From JBFHIZ01 sp041596215 (GTDB lineage Bacteria; Bacillota; Clostridia; Lachnospirales; Lachnospiraceae): a stretch of 64,000 bases of DNA. Under the pieces are notes generated by a model. That model was given only the letters and a program-made list of their open reading frames with translations. It was not told the DNA's origin and ran no database searches. Shown in pieces: positions 35,085-44,921 of this stretch (positions are counted from its first letter, which is position 1; each line of letters starts with the position of its first letter). The stretch lies in NCBI GenBank assembly GCA_041596215.1, contig JBFHIZ010000006.1:1-64000 (forward strand), written 5' to 3'. The translations under genes and the position numbers were made by a program.

Positions 35085-38000
35085 TTAAAAATGCAACATT
35101 TCTAAATCCTGCAATAGTTTTTCTGTAGTTTCTAGTATCATGGCTCCCTCTTTTTCTGAATTTTGTAGCGATTCATACGGTAATGAAAAATATGGAATTG
35201 CAGTTCCATTAAATTTTAGTTTTCCTCCATATGCTTTTAATAATAATGGAATCTTTTCTGGATTTAAATTTGCTTGTCTGTCTATAGTAACTTTAATTCG
35301 ATTCTTTTTCCCTTGAATTTCTTTGACAAATAGAGATTCACCAACTACTCGAAGCATAGCAATACGTAGTAAATTCGAAACAGATTTAGGAATGTCTCCA
35401 AAGCGATCAAGTAATTCCTCTTTCATCTCATTACATTCTGCTTCATTTTCAATCGTTGCGATGCGTTTGTATATGTCCAATTTTTGTACTTCATTTACAA
35501 TATAACTATCAGAAATAAAAGCATCCACCTCGATGTCGATTACCGTAGAAGTTTTTTCAATAGTTTCCAATCCCTTTAGCTTTTGTACTTCTTGATTCAA
35601 CATTCTGCAATACAAATCATATCCAATAGCTTCCATATGTCCATGTTGTTTTTGTCCCAATAAATTTCCTGCGCCTCGAATTTCTAAATCTCTCATCGCG
35701 ATTTTAAACCCACTTCCAAGCTCCGTAAATTCTCGAATAGCTGTCAGCCTTTTTTCTGCCACTTCTTTTAATATTTTATTTCTTTTATAAAGCAAAAAGG
35801 CATAGGCGTTTCGATTTGAACGTCCCACGCGACCCCGTAATTGATATAACTGGGATAATCCCAATGAATCGGAGTCATGAATAATCATAGTATTCGCATT
35901 AGAAATATCCAAACCAGTTTCAATAATTGTTGTAGATACTAATACATCAATTTCGTTATTGATGAATTCATACATTATTTTTTCTAACTCTCGCTCGCTC
36001 ATTTGCCCATGTGCATAACCAACTCTTGCTTCTGGAACTATCTTTGCAATCACAGCAGTAATATCTGCAATTGTATTAACTCGATTATAAACATAAAAGA
36101 CTTGTCCTCCTCTTGATATTTCACGAACAATAGCTTCTCTTACCATTTCCTCATTATATTCCATAACGTATGTCTGAATTGGCAGACGATCCTCCGGTGG
36201 TTCCTCTAGTACGCTCATATCTCGAATCCCAATCAAGCTCATATACAGCGTCCTTGGAATTGGTGTTGCTGTAAGCGTTATCACATCTACATCTTCTTTC
36301 ATCTGTTTAATCATTTCTTTATGTTTTACACCAAAACGCTGTTCTTCATCTACTACTAACAATCCTAAATTTTTGTATGCAACATCCGCCGAAAACAATC
36401 GATGCGTTCCTACAACAATATCCACCATTCCTTTTCGAAGCCGATTTAAGGTATCTTTGATTTCCGCTTTCGTTCGAAATCTTGACAGCAATTCCACGCG
36501 AATAGGAAAATCCTTCAGTCTTTGTATCAACGTATTATAATGTTGCTGTGCAAGAATCGTTGTTGGTACTAAAAATGCAACTTGTTTATTTTCTTGAACC
36601 GCTTTAAACGCAGCACGAATAGCAATTTCCGTTTTTCCATATCCCACATCTCCACAAACCAAACGATCCATAATTCGATTACTTTGCATATCTTTTTTCA
36701 CTGCTTCAATGGCTAATAATTGATCGGAGGTTTCTTCATAAGGAAACAATTCTTCAAATTCCTTCTGCCATATGGTGTCTTCTCCATACTGATATCCTTT
36801 TTTTGCTTGCCGTTTCGCATACAACGCAACTAAGTCCTGTGCGACTATTGATACTTCACTTCGCACTCTATCCTTCGTTTTTTTCCATTCTTTCGATCCC
36901 AATTTATTTAATTTTGGTTTTTTGGCATCTCCAGATGCATATTTTTGCAATATACTTAATTCCGTTGCTAAAATATATAAATTTCCGCCATCTTTATATT
37001 GAATTTTAATATAATCCTTCGTTATTTTATCCATACGGACTTTTTCAATTCCTTGATATATACCAAGCCCATGATTTTCATGTACTACAAAATCTCCCAC
37101 GTTTAATTCCGCAAAGTCTAAAATTTTCTTCCCATTATATGTTTTATGGCTTCTTTTTGTTTTCTTTTTTTCACCAAAAATATCAGTTTCTGCCATGACT
37201 ACAAATTTTAATAGAGGATAAGAAAATCCACGAAGAATGGTTCCATGATAAGTCATAACTTCTCCAGGTAATAGCTCATGATTTTGGTCATCACTATAAA
37301 ATGCATTTAGTCCTGCTTCCATAAGATCCTTTGCTAATCTTTTCGCTCTTGTACTTGATGCTGAGAATAAAATAACTCGAAATTTTTGTTCTTTATATCG
37401 CAGCAAATCTTTCACTAAAGTCTCAAACTGGTTGCTATAAGAAGGTATAGATTTTGCGTTGATTGAAAAATGAATATCATTCTTTAACAAACTATCTTTT
37501 GCTTCAAGCGTACTTAATGTTATTAGTGGAAATTTTTCTGCTTTCCACAAAATACTTTCATATGGTTCTATGACTTCCGTTTGTTTTGGAAGAATATATC
37601 CTTTTTGCAATCTCTGAAACATACTTTCTTGGAACTCTAACGTAACTGCATGCATATGTTCTAAGATTCGATTTGGTTCGTCCAAAACAAGAAGTGTTTC
37701 CTCCGTATCAAACAAATCTAAAAAAGTTTCGGTTATTTCGTAGAAATATTTAATCAGACTTTCCGGATTTGCAATGGTATGAAGTGCATGCACTTGCTCA
37801 CTCCATTCTTCCATCATCTGTTGCATTCTTTTTGCTTCTTCTCTTTTTCCATCCTTTTTAAACCTATCAATACTACGATTTGCATCTAGTTTCATTCGAT
37901 GTAACCCTTTTTCCATACGGGTTTCACTAAGAACCACTTCACAAGCTGGGAGAATAAGAAAACTATTTTTATTTTCTATGGAACGTTGACTTGCTACATC

Positions 38001-38624
38001 AAAACTTCGAATGGATTCTATATCTTCTCCCCAAAGTTCAATTCGAAATGGATTTTCTTCGGTCAAATCAAAAATATCAATAATTCCCCCATGAATGGAA
38101 AATTGACCTGGCATCTCAACTTTTGGAACACGTTCATAACCAATTGAAAGAAATAATTTTGCAAGCGTATCTTCCTCAACTTTCTCATGAAGCGAAAAAG
38201 TTATCCTATTTTTTTCCCATGCATATCCTGGCATTTGCGGTGATAACAAAGAATCAAAAGTTGTGATAATACAGCAATCTTCTCCATTTAAAATCTTTTT
38301 ATACGCTTTCATGCGTTCTATGGTTTGCATATTTGAATGAATATCTGCTTGAAAAAAAATCAAATCTCTCGCTGGAAAGGTAACTCGATTACTCTCGTAT
38401 AATTTTAAATCTTCATAAATTTCTTTCGCTCTTTTTTCACTAAAAGTAACGATGATTTTTTGTTTATAAGCATCGTCTAATCCATATATCATATGCACTT
38501 TCTGTGAATCCACACATCCTGTGATTCCCACATTTTTCTTTGCAGAAAGTGCTTTTTTCATTGCTTCCATCTCCGCCATTTCACGCAATGGCGTCTGTAA
38601 TACTCTTATTTCTTTTCTACTCAT
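35085..38624 (-). CDS. mfd: Transcription-repair coupling factor
   Basis: This 1179-residue protein releases stalled RNA polymerase and recruits UvrA. Visible parts are the UvrB-like N-terminal domains, the CarD-like RNA-polymerase interaction domain (VGDFVVHENHGLGIYQGIEKV, about 515-535), the SF2 translocase with P-loop GDVGYGKTEIA and DEEQRFG, helicase motifs LTATPIPRTLY and QLRGRVGR, and the C-terminal TRCF domain. Length is normal. It overlaps pth by 4 bases and is followed by the GerMN gene. Confidence 0.97.
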   Translation of the reverse strand: MSRKEIRVLQTPLREMAEMEAMKKALSAKKNVGITGCVDSQKVHMIYGLDDAYKQKIIVTFSEKRAKEIYEDLKLYESNRVTFPARDLIFFQADIHSNMQTIERMKAYKKILNGEDCCIITTFDSLLSPQMPGYAWEKNRITFSLHEKVEEDTLAKLFLSIGYERVPKVEMPGQFSIHGGIIDIFDLTEENPFRIELWGEDIESIRSFDVASQRSIENKNSFLILPACEVVLSETRMEKGLHRMKLDANRSIDRFKKDGKREEAKRMQQMMEEWSEQVHALHTIANPESLIKYFYEITETFLDLFDTEETLLVLDEPNRILEHMHAVTLEFQESMFQRLQKGYILPKQTEVIEPYESILWKAEKFPLITLSTLEAKDSLLKNDIHFSINAKSIPSYSNQFETLVKDLLRYKEQKFRVILFSASSTRAKRLAKDLMEAGLNAFYSDDQNHELLPGEVMTYHGTILRGFSYPLLKFVVMAETDIFGEKKKTKRSHKTYNGKKILDFAELNVGDFVVHENHGLGIYQGIEKVRMDKITKDYIKIQYKDGGNLYILATELSILQKYASGDAKKPKLNKLGSKEWKKTKDRVRSEVSIVAQDLVALYAKRQAKKGYQYGEDTIWQKEFEELFPYEETSDQLLAIEAVKKDMQSNRIMDRLVCGDVGYGKTEIAIRAAFKAVQENKQVAFLVPTTILAQQHYNTLIQRLKDFPIRVELLSRFRTKAEIKDTLNRLRKGMVDIVVGTHRLFSADVAYKNLGLLVVDEEQRFGVKHKEMIKQMKEDVDVITLTATPIPRTLYMSLIGIRDMSVLEEPPEDRLPIQTYVMEYNEEMVREAIVREISRGGQVFYVYNRVNTIADITAVIAKIVPEARVGYAHGQMSERELEKIMYEFINNEIDVLVSTTIIETGLDISNANTMIIHDSDSLGLSQLYQLRGRVGRSNRNAYAFLLYKRNKILKEVAEKRLTAIREFTELGSGFKIAMRDLEIRGAGNLLGQKQHGHMEAIGYDLYCRMLNQEVQKLKGLETIEKTSTVIDIEVDAFISDSYIVNEVQKLDIYKRIATIENEAECNEMKEELLDRFGDIPKSVSNLLRIAMLRVVGESLFVKEIQGKKNRIKVTIDRQANLNPEKIPLLLKAYGGKLKFNGTAIPYFSLPYESLQNSEKEGAMILETTEKLLQDLEMLHF

Positions 38625-39211
38625 TCTTCAATACTTTCTACTATTTTTTTTCGATTGTAGGTATTCATGGCTTTCTCTAGTTCATCCTGCACCATAAGTT
38701 CCACCGCTGCACTAATATCTGACAAACATTCTTTCATATATTCTTGCTCCTTTTTGTCAAAATGACCAAGCACATAATCTGCTAAATCATAATGTGTTGG
38801 TTTTTTACCTACACCGATTTTAATACGATAAAAATCAATATTCCCTAAATTTGTAATGATACTTTTTATTCCATTATGTCCACCTGCAGTTCCACTTTTC
38901 CGAATACGAAGCTTTCCAATTGGTAAACTTACATCATCATATAATATGATAAGTTGTGTCTTTGCATCCACTTTATAGAAATCCACTAACTCCCTTACAC
39001 TATCTCCGCTTAAATTCATATATGTTTGTGGTTTTGCCAAAACAACTCGCTTACCCTGGATATATCCTTTTCCAATGAATGCTTTCTTTTTTTTCTCCAC
39101 AAAAAGAATATCATTTTCCTTGGCAATATAATCCACTGCTTCAAATCCAATATTATGTCTTGTATGGTTATATTTCTCTCCTGGATTACCAAGGCCTACT
39201 ATTATATACAT
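38621..39211 (-). CDS. pth: Peptidyl-tRNA hydrolase
   Basis: This 196-residue enzyme recycles peptidyl-tRNAs. It has GLGNPGEKYNHTRHNIGFEAVD with catalytic His20, KPQTYMNLSG, DDVSLPIGKLRIRKSGTAGGHNG and GVGKKP. The 4-base overlap with mfd is a common arrangement in Firmicutes. GGAG precedes the ATG at 39209-39211. Confidence 0.96.
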   Translation of the reverse strand: MYIIVGLGNPGEKYNHTRHNIGFEAVDYIAKENDILFVEKKKKAFIGKGYIQGKRVVLAKPQTYMNLSGDSVRELVDFYKVDAKTQLIILYDDVSLPIGKLRIRKSGTAGGHNGIKSIITNLGNIDFYRIKIGVGKKPTHYDLADYVLGHFDKKEQEYMKECLSDISAAVELMVQDELEKAMNTYNRKKIVESIEE

Positions 39212-39275
39212 GTGTCTCTCCTTTATTTTGTTAAATATTATTCTTATTTTATACTAGATTTCCTTTCGTTACAAG

Positions 39276-39326
39276 AAAAATGGCAGGGACTAAAAAACTC
39301 TTCGTTTTTTTCCTGCCATTTTTTTG
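39276..39326 (-). terminator. Terminator after spoVG
   Basis: On the minus strand AAAATGGCAGG pairs with CCTGCCATTTTT across a loop of about 24 bases that contains a smaller AAACGAAGAGTTTTTT stem. A T-run follows. It separates spoVG from pth. Confidence 0.78.
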
Positions 39327-39608
39327 CTATTCAGCTAATTTAATATTCTCTTCATCGGGTTCCTTTTCATACGCTTCGAGAATTAATTTTTGCATCCAGT
39401 CCCTTGTTTCCGTTTGAATGGGATGTACAATATCCTTATACCTTCCATCTAGCACTTTTTTACTTGGCATTGCTATAAAAGTACCTTTCTCTCCCTCAAT
39501 AACCTTGATGTCATGTATTACAAATACTTCATCTAACGTTATAGAAACAACTGCTTTCATTTTTCCATTTCCCTTGAGTTTACGAACTCTAATGTCTGTA
39601 ATATTCAT
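39327..39608 (-). CDS. spoVG: Regulatory RNA/DNA-binding protein SpoVG
   Basis: This 93-residue protein has the full SpoVG fold: MNITDIRVRKLKGNGKMKAV, SITLDEVFVIHDIKVIEG and the C-terminal IVHPIQTETRDWMQKLI helix. It is a pleiotropic nucleic-acid-binding regulator, involved in asymmetric septation in Bacillus and present in many Clostridia. It follows glgD by 37 bases on the same strand and ends at its own terminator. Confidence 0.95.
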   Translation of the reverse strand: MNITDIRVRKLKGNGKMKAVVSITLDEVFVIHDIKVIEGEKGTFIAMPSKKVLDGRYKDIVHPIQTETRDWMQKLILEAYEKEPDEENIKLAE

Positions 39609-39645
39609 TTCTTCCCCCTATTTTTGTTAGAATAATCCTTACACT

Positions 39646-40764
39646 CTATATGGTATAACGATCTTTTTTTTCTAACACAATTCTTATTTCTTCTTCCCCT
39701 TTATAATATGCATTTGCATCAATGGTGCCTCTACTTTCCACAATACAATTCTCAATATGTGCATTGTCTCCTATATATACATCATTAAGAATAATTGAAT
39801 TTTTAATAAAACAATTATTTCCTACAAATACCTTTTGAAATAATACGGAATTTTCAACCGTCCCATTAATTATGGTACCTCCTGATACCAATGAATTTTT
39901 AACCGATGCTCCTTCATTATATTTAGCTGGTGCCAAATCATTAACTTTTGAATAAACATCTGGATATTCACGAAAAAAATAGTCTTGGATATCTTTTTGA
40001 AGAAAATCCATATTGGTTTGATAGTAATCTTCAACGGATGCAATATTATTCCAATACGTTTCCAACGGATATCCAAACACCTTTTTAATTCCCATATAAC
40101 GAATAATAATATCTTTCACTAAATCATATCGTTCTTCTTCTGCTGCTTGTTCTAACATTTCAATTAATTGTCTTCTTCGAAATACGTAAATTCCACAAGA
40201 GACTTTATTACTATTTGCCACAATTGGTTTTTCTTCAAAGGTCTCAATCCTCGCATCCGAATCCAACTTTATTGTTCCAAATCGGTCAATTGATTTTTCG
40301 TTTTCCAATGTTTTATAAACGACAGTAATATCCGCTTTTTTATCAATGTGATATTCTAAAAGTTTGTTATAATCCAATTTATAAACACAATCCCCAGAAG
40401 CAACTACCACATATGGTTCATGGCTTCTTTTTAAAAATTGAATGTTTTGATAAATGGAATCTCCAGTACCACGATACCAATTACTATTTGATGGTGTAAC
40501 CGTCGGCGTAAACACGTATAATCCACCTTGTTTTCGACCAAAATCCCACCATTTTGAACTAGATAAATGTTCATTTAAACTTCTCGCATTATATTGTGTA
40601 AGTACTGCCACATTTTGTATGTGCGAATTTGACATACTGCTAAGCACAAAATCAATACTTCGGTAATTTCCTGCAATTGGCATTGCTGCAATTGCTCTTG
40701 TTAACGAAAGTTCTTTCATTCGGTAACTATTTCCGCCTGCTAATACAATTCCCAATGCTCTCAT
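39646..40764 (-). CDS. glgD: Glucose-1-phosphate adenylyltransferase, GlgD subunit
   Basis: This 372-residue protein has a nucleotidyltransferase N-terminal domain (LGIVLAGGNSYRMKELSLTRA, about 4-24) and a left-handed beta-helix C-terminal domain (NNCFIKNSIILNDVYIGDNA). The sequence is shorter and more divergent than GlgC around the catalytic and glucose-1-P sites, as in GlgD partner subunits of Firmicutes that modulate GlgC. Its ATG overlaps the glgC stop region by 4 bases. Confidence 0.93.
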   Translation of the reverse strand: MRALGIVLAGGNSYRMKELSLTRAIAAMPIAGNYRSIDFVLSSMSNSHIQNVAVLTQYNARSLNEHLSSSKWWDFGRKQGGLYVFTPTVTPSNSNWYRGTGDSIYQNIQFLKRSHEPYVVVASGDCVYKLDYNKLLEYHIDKKADITVVYKTLENEKSIDRFGTIKLDSDARIETFEEKPIVANSNKVSCGIYVFRRRQLIEMLEQAAEEERYDLVKDIIIRYMGIKKVFGYPLETYWNNIASVEDYYQTNMDFLQKDIQDYFFREYPDVYSKVNDLAPAKYNEGASVKNSLVSGGTIINGTVENSVLFQKVFVGNNCFIKNSIILNDVYIGDNAHIENCIVESRGTIDANAYYKGEEEIRIVLEKKDRYTI

Positions 40765-42035
40765 TGCTTATCACCTACCTTTAACATTGCTTCCCCACTT
40801 CTTAACGTTGCATCCTTATAATCGCTTGCTTTTGTTATTCCATAAATAACCGTATTTTTCCCAATTGTAATATGATCTGGAATCTCCGTATCTTCACCAA
40901 TCGTTACAATTCCATGATTATATATTTCTGGTTGTAACTCACTTTCTTTTTCTTCCCCAACGCCAAGTTGACATCCATCTCCGATTTGTGCATTTTCTGC
41001 AAGAATTCCTTTTTCAATTTTGCAATCCTTACCAATTCTTGCATGAGACATAATTATGGAATCAATAACAACGGTTCCTTCTCCAATCTCTACATCACAG
41101 CCAATTACGGAATTGTAAACGTTACCATAAATTCTAGTTCCTGCTCCAATGATACTTTTCTCAATGTTACTATTCTCACCTAAATATTGTGGTGGTAAAG
41201 TATCTGACTTCGTATATATTTTCCAATACTCTTCATACAGATTAAACTCTGGCACCAAACTAATCAATTCCATATTGGCTTGCCAATAAGAAAATAACGT
41301 TCCCACATCTTTCCAATATCCGCTAAATTCGTATGCATAAATTTGTTTTTTACTTTCATGAATATATGGAATGATATGTTTCCCAAAATCAAGTGCTGGA
41401 TGTGTCGCCATTTTAATTAATGCTTCTTTTAACACTTCCCAATTAAAAATATATATTCCCATCGATGCAAGATTTCCACTTGGGTTTTCTGGTTTTTCTT
41501 CAAAATCATTAATTCTTCCATTTTCATCCGTTAACAAAATACCAAATCGGTTCGCTTCCTCAATCGGTACTTGCATAGTAGCAATTGTAACATCTGCATT
41601 TTTTTCTTTATGGTAATTTAGCATCACTTCATAATCCATCTTATAAATATGATCTCCAGAAAGTATTAATACGTACTCCGGATGATAGGTTTCAATAAAA
41701 TTGATATTTTGGTATATTGCATTTGCAGTTCCCGTATACCACTCGCTGTTATTGCTTTTTTCATAAGGTGGAAGAACTGTAACTCCACCGATATTTCGAT
41801 CAAGGTCCCATGGAATTCCAATTCCAATATGTGTATTTAATCTTAAAGGTTGATATTGTGTTAATACTCCAACAGTATCAATTCCAGAATTAATACAATT
41901 ACTCAAAGGAAAATCAATAATACGATATTTTCCTCCAAAAGAAACTGCAGGTTTTGCTACTTTTGAAGTCAATACACCCAATCTACTACCTTGACCTCCT
42001 GCCAGCAACATTGCAAGCATTTCTTTTTTTACCAT
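40761..42035 (-). CDS. glgC: Glucose-1-phosphate adenylyltransferase, catalytic GlgC
   Basis: This 424-residue enzyme makes ADP-glucose for glycogen. Motifs are MLLAGGQGSRLGVLTSKVAK (nucleotide loop), WYTGTANAIYQN, LSGDHIYKMDY with the catalytic Asp, GIYIFNWEVL, and the C-terminal beta-helix. I chose the ATG at 42033-42035 with CGAGGTGATGGA upstream; the longer frame to 42176 adds a Lys/Tyr-rich stretch that no GlgC has. It is co-transcribed with glgD. A -10-like TATAAT (42082-42087, minus strand) is the likely promoter, with a poor -35. Confidence 0.95.
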   Translation of the reverse strand: MVKKEMLAMLLAGGQGSRLGVLTSKVAKPAVSFGGKYRIIDFPLSNCINSGIDTVGVLTQYQPLRLNTHIGIGIPWDLDRNIGGVTVLPPYEKSNNSEWYTGTANAIYQNINFIETYHPEYVLILSGDHIYKMDYEVMLNYHKEKNADVTIATMQVPIEEANRFGILLTDENGRINDFEEKPENPSGNLASMGIYIFNWEVLKEALIKMATHPALDFGKHIIPYIHESKKQIYAYEFSGYWKDVGTLFSYWQANMELISLVPEFNLYEEYWKIYTKSDTLPPQYLGENSNIEKSIIGAGTRIYGNVYNSVIGCDVEIGEGTVVIDSIIMSHARIGKDCKIEKGILAENAQIGDGCQLGVGEEKESELQPEIYNHGIVTIGEDTEIPDHITIGKNTVIYGITKASDYKDATLRSGEAMLKVGDKQ

Positions 42036-42185
42036 TCCATCACCTCGCTTTTTATAATTTTTTATATAATTTAATGTATAAATTATACCACATTTAACTT
42101 GATATTGGTACAATTTAGCTTTATTTTTATAATTATTATACAATTTATTTCGTCTTTCTTTTTGTCTGTTTTTCAAATTTATTTT

Positions 42186-42214
42186 TTTGCTTTTTTTTAA
42201 ATTACGGGTATAAT
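42186..42214 (+). promoter_or_regulatory. Possible murC promoter
   Basis: TTTGCT (42186-42191), 17-bp spacer and TATAAT (42209-42214), 44 bases before the ATG at 42258. The -35 is weak. The rest of the glgC-murC gap is plain AT-rich sequence. Confidence 0.5.
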
Positions 42215-42257
42215 ATTAGATAATGATTCAAAATAACATTGTAGAAAGTAGGATTTT

Positions 42258-43634
42258 ATGTATCAAATTGATTTTAAAAAACCCATTCATATTTATTTTA
42301 TTGGAATCGGTGGAATTAGCATGAGTGGATTGGCTCAAATTCTTCTGCATGCAAATTTTCAAATTTCAGGTTCTGATGCCAATCGATCCGATTTAGCCTC
42401 TATTTTAGAGACAAAAGGTGCAAAAATATATTATGGTCAGTTAGAATCACATATTCCGGAAAACATTGATTTGGTCGTATATACCGCAGCTATTAAAGAA
42501 GATAACCCGGATATGATTGATGTTGCTTCTAGAAAACTGCCCATTTTAACGAGAGCACAATTATTAGGACAAATTATGAAAAATTTTTCGCTTCCTGTTG
42601 CCGTAAGTGGTACCCATGGCAAGACCACAACCACCTCCATGATTTCCGAAATTCTTTTAGAAGCAGAATATGATCCTACTCTTTCTATTGGTGGAATTTT
42701 AAAAGAAATCGGAGGAAATGTTCGCATTGGTGGATATCAATATTTCGTTACCGAGGCTTGTGAATATACAGACTCTTTTTTAAGCTTTTTACCTAAAATT
42801 GGAGTTATTTTAAATATAGAAGAAGACCATTTAGATTATTTTAAAGATATTTCACAGATTCGGGATTCTTTCCATAATTTTGCCAAACTATTACCACCAG
42901 ATGGGTGTTTAATTATTAACGGAAACATTGACCAGTATAAAGAACTTACTACCGATTTATCCTGTCAGGTTATTACTTTTGGCGATGGTGCTTGTGATTT
43001 TACTTCTGCCGATATTCATTATGATTCCCTTGCACGCCCCACCTTCCAGTTATATGAGTCAGGAATCCAAAAAGGACCGATTACCTTAAGTGTTCCTGGA
43101 AATCATAATATCTCAAATGCATTAGCCGCCATTGCTACCTGTACATATCTTCAAGTTCCTTTCCCTTCCATCCAAGCTTCCTTACAGAAGTTTTCAGGCT
43201 CGGATCGAAGATTCGAATATAAGGGTGATTTAGGTGGCGTTAAAATCATTGATGATTATGCACATCATCCCACCGAAATTACGGCTACGCTAAAAGCCAT
43301 TCGAAATTATCCACATCGCGAAGTCTGGTGTGTATTTCAGCCACATACTTATACGCGAACAAAAGCTTTTCTAAAGGAGTTTGCGATTGCACTATCTTTA
43401 GCTGACCATGTTGTTCTTGCTGATATTTATGCTGCACGCGAAAAAAACACCTTAGGGATTACATCCAAAGATTTACAAAATGAACTTCTTACGTTAGATG
43501 TGGATTGTCATTATTTTTCTTCTTTTGATGAAATCGAAAACTTTTTATTGGCACATTGCATAGACGACGATTTGTTGATAACTATGGGTGCCGGAGATGT
43601 TGTAAAAATAGGGGAATCGCTATTGGGAATATAG
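42258..43634 (+). CDS. murC: UDP-N-acetylmuramate--L-alanine ligase
   Basis: This 458-residue Mur ligase adds the first amino acid of the peptidoglycan stem. Domains are the Rossmann N-terminal domain (YFIGIGGISMSGLAQIL, about 11-27), the ATPase with P-loop GTHGKTTTTSM (about 117-127) and the TEACEYTDSFL motif, and the C-terminal domain (DDYAHHPTEI, FQPHTYTRTKAF). The length and motifs are normal. It is monocistronic, ending at the terminator 43644-43696. Confidence 0.97.
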   Translation: MYQIDFKKPIHIYFIGIGGISMSGLAQILLHANFQISGSDANRSDLASILETKGAKIYYGQLESHIPENIDLVVYTAAIKEDNPDMIDVASRKLPILTRAQLLGQIMKNFSLPVAVSGTHGKTTTTSMISEILLEAEYDPTLSIGGILKEIGGNVRIGGYQYFVTEACEYTDSFLSFLPKIGVILNIEEDHLDYFKDISQIRDSFHNFAKLLPPDGCLIINGNIDQYKELTTDLSCQVITFGDGACDFTSADIHYDSLARPTFQLYESGIQKGPITLSVPGNHNISNALAAIATCTYLQVPFPSIQASLQKFSGSDRRFEYKGDLGGVKIIDDYAHHPTEITATLKAIRNYPHREVWCVFQPHTYTRTKAFLKEFAIALSLADHVVLADIYAAREKNTLGITSKDLQNELLTLDVDCHYFSSFDEIENFLLAHCIDDDLLITMGAGDVVKIGESLLGI

Positions 43635-43748
43635 TTATCAACAATATCCACATTTTTCTTTCTTTTTTTTAAGATTTGAAATGTGGATATTTTTTGGTCT
43701 TATCCCCTTGTTTCAAAGCTTTTTTAATAATTATCCACAATATCCACA
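43635..43748 (+). repeat. DnaA-box-like repeat cluster before dnaD
   Basis: A 23-bp direct repeat (TTATCMACAATATCCACATT plus TTT) occurs at 43635-43657 and 43731-43753. Each copy contains two tandem 9-mers: TTATCAACA+ATATCCACA and a perfect DnaA box TTATCCACA+ATATCCACA. A fifth, inverted 9-mer (TGTGGATAT) is at 43682-43690. The second and fifth also form the murC terminator stem. The cluster lies before the dnaD-dnaI replication genes. Confidence 0.6.
43644..43696 (+). terminator. murC terminator
   Basis: ATATCCACATTT (43644-43655) pairs with AAATGTGGATAT (43679-43690), a 12-bp stem with a 23-base loop, followed by TTTTT. Confidence 0.72.
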
Positions 43749-43879
43749 TTTTTATAACAGTACTTGTATTTTCCCTACTTTCATTTTTTTCGTCCTTTTG
43801 CCTATTTTATTTTAAAAATTCTTATGCTATAATCACCTTGCTTTGAGAGTTTGAAAAATATGAGTAGGGTGATGAGAAT

Positions 43880-44908
43880 ATGAATTGTTTAGCTGTTTAC
43901 AAAGATTCTAATGTGGATACAACTATGGTATCCAATTTATTTATTGACGAATATATGAAGGACGCCAATGATGCACAATTAAAAGTATATTTTTACTTGC
44001 TTCGTATGGTTAATGCAAATTTGCCCACAAGCATGTCGGCTATTGCTGAAAAGTTTAATCACACGGAACGAGAGATTTTGCGTTCTTTAAATTATTGGGA
44101 AAGCAAACATCTCCTTTCTCTTGATTATAATGAATCAAAAGATTTAGTTGGCATTCATTTTATGGAAATGACGCCTTCTTCTGATGTAAAAAAACAGAAT
44201 CTTGCTCCAGTCGTTTCCCTTGTTCCTACGGTTACTAGTACTTCCTATGTAAAACCTCTTTATACACTGGAAGATATGAATACTTTTAAAAATAGTAAGG
44301 AAGCTTCAGAGCTTACTTTCCTTGCGGAAACCTATTTAAATCGCACATTGACAGCAACTGATATTCAATCTCTTTATTTTTTTATGGATACCTTACACTT
44401 TTCTACAGACCTGATTGATTTTTTACTTCAATACTGTGCTGGACTTGGAAAAAAGAGATTTTCCTATATTGAAAAAGTAGCAATTAACTGGGCGGAAAAT
44501 AATATTACTACTGCGAAAAAGGCACAGGCCTATATTAAAAAATATGATTCCACTGTAATTACCGTTATGAAAGCTTTAGGGAAATCTAGTGCAGCTCCCA
44601 CGTCACCGGAACTAGACTATATTCATACTTGGACAGAAAATTATGGATTTTCAATGCCAATTATTTTGGAAGCATGCAATCGTACTGTATTAGCAGTTGA
44701 TACTAATCGTTTTAAATATACACATACTATCTTGAGTAACTGGTATGACGGGAAAGTAAAAACCTTGGAAGATGTTTCTACTTTTGATCGTTCTTTTCAT
44801 GCAAAACGAACTTCTTCCGCAAAAATTTCCAATTCGAATAATAAATTCAATCAATTTTCCCAACGCTCCTATGATTTCGATGCGTTAGAAAAAGAACTAT
44901 TAAACTAA
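43880..44908 (+). CDS. DnaD-domain replication protein
   Basis: This 342-residue protein has a winged-helix N-terminal part (about 20-90; LKVYFYLLRMVNANLPTSMSAIAEKF) and two DnaD-like C-terminal helical domains (about 150-215 with FMDTLHFSTDLIDFLLQYC...YIEKVAINWAENNI, and about 240-300 with YIHTWTENYGFSMPIILEAC...ILSNWYDGKV). DnaD/DnaB-type proteins prepare origins and restart sites for helicase loading in Firmicutes. It is 13 bases upstream of dnaI and 130 bases after the DnaA-box cluster. Confidence 0.88.
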   Translation: MNCLAVYKDSNVDTTMVSNLFIDEYMKDANDAQLKVYFYLLRMVNANLPTSMSAIAEKFNHTEREILRSLNYWESKHLLSLDYNESKDLVGIHFMEMTPSSDVKKQNLAPVVSLVPTVTSTSYVKPLYTLEDMNTFKNSKEASELTFLAETYLNRTLTATDIQSLYFFMDTLHFSTDLIDFLLQYCAGLGKKRFSYIEKVAINWAENNITTAKKAQAYIKKYDSTVITVMKALGKSSAAPTSPELDYIHTWTENYGFSMPIILEACNRTVLAVDTNRFKYTHTILSNWYDGKVKTLEDVSTFDRSFHAKRTSSAKISNSNNKFNQFSQRSYDFDALEKELLN

Positions 44909-44921
44909 TGGAGGATCTATC

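Noticed and set aside
43635..43748. DnaA boxes as a chromosomal origin
   Set aside because: No dnaA, dnaN, rpmH or AT-rich unwinding array nearby; the boxes partly belong to the murC terminator. A regulatory site is the stronger reading.
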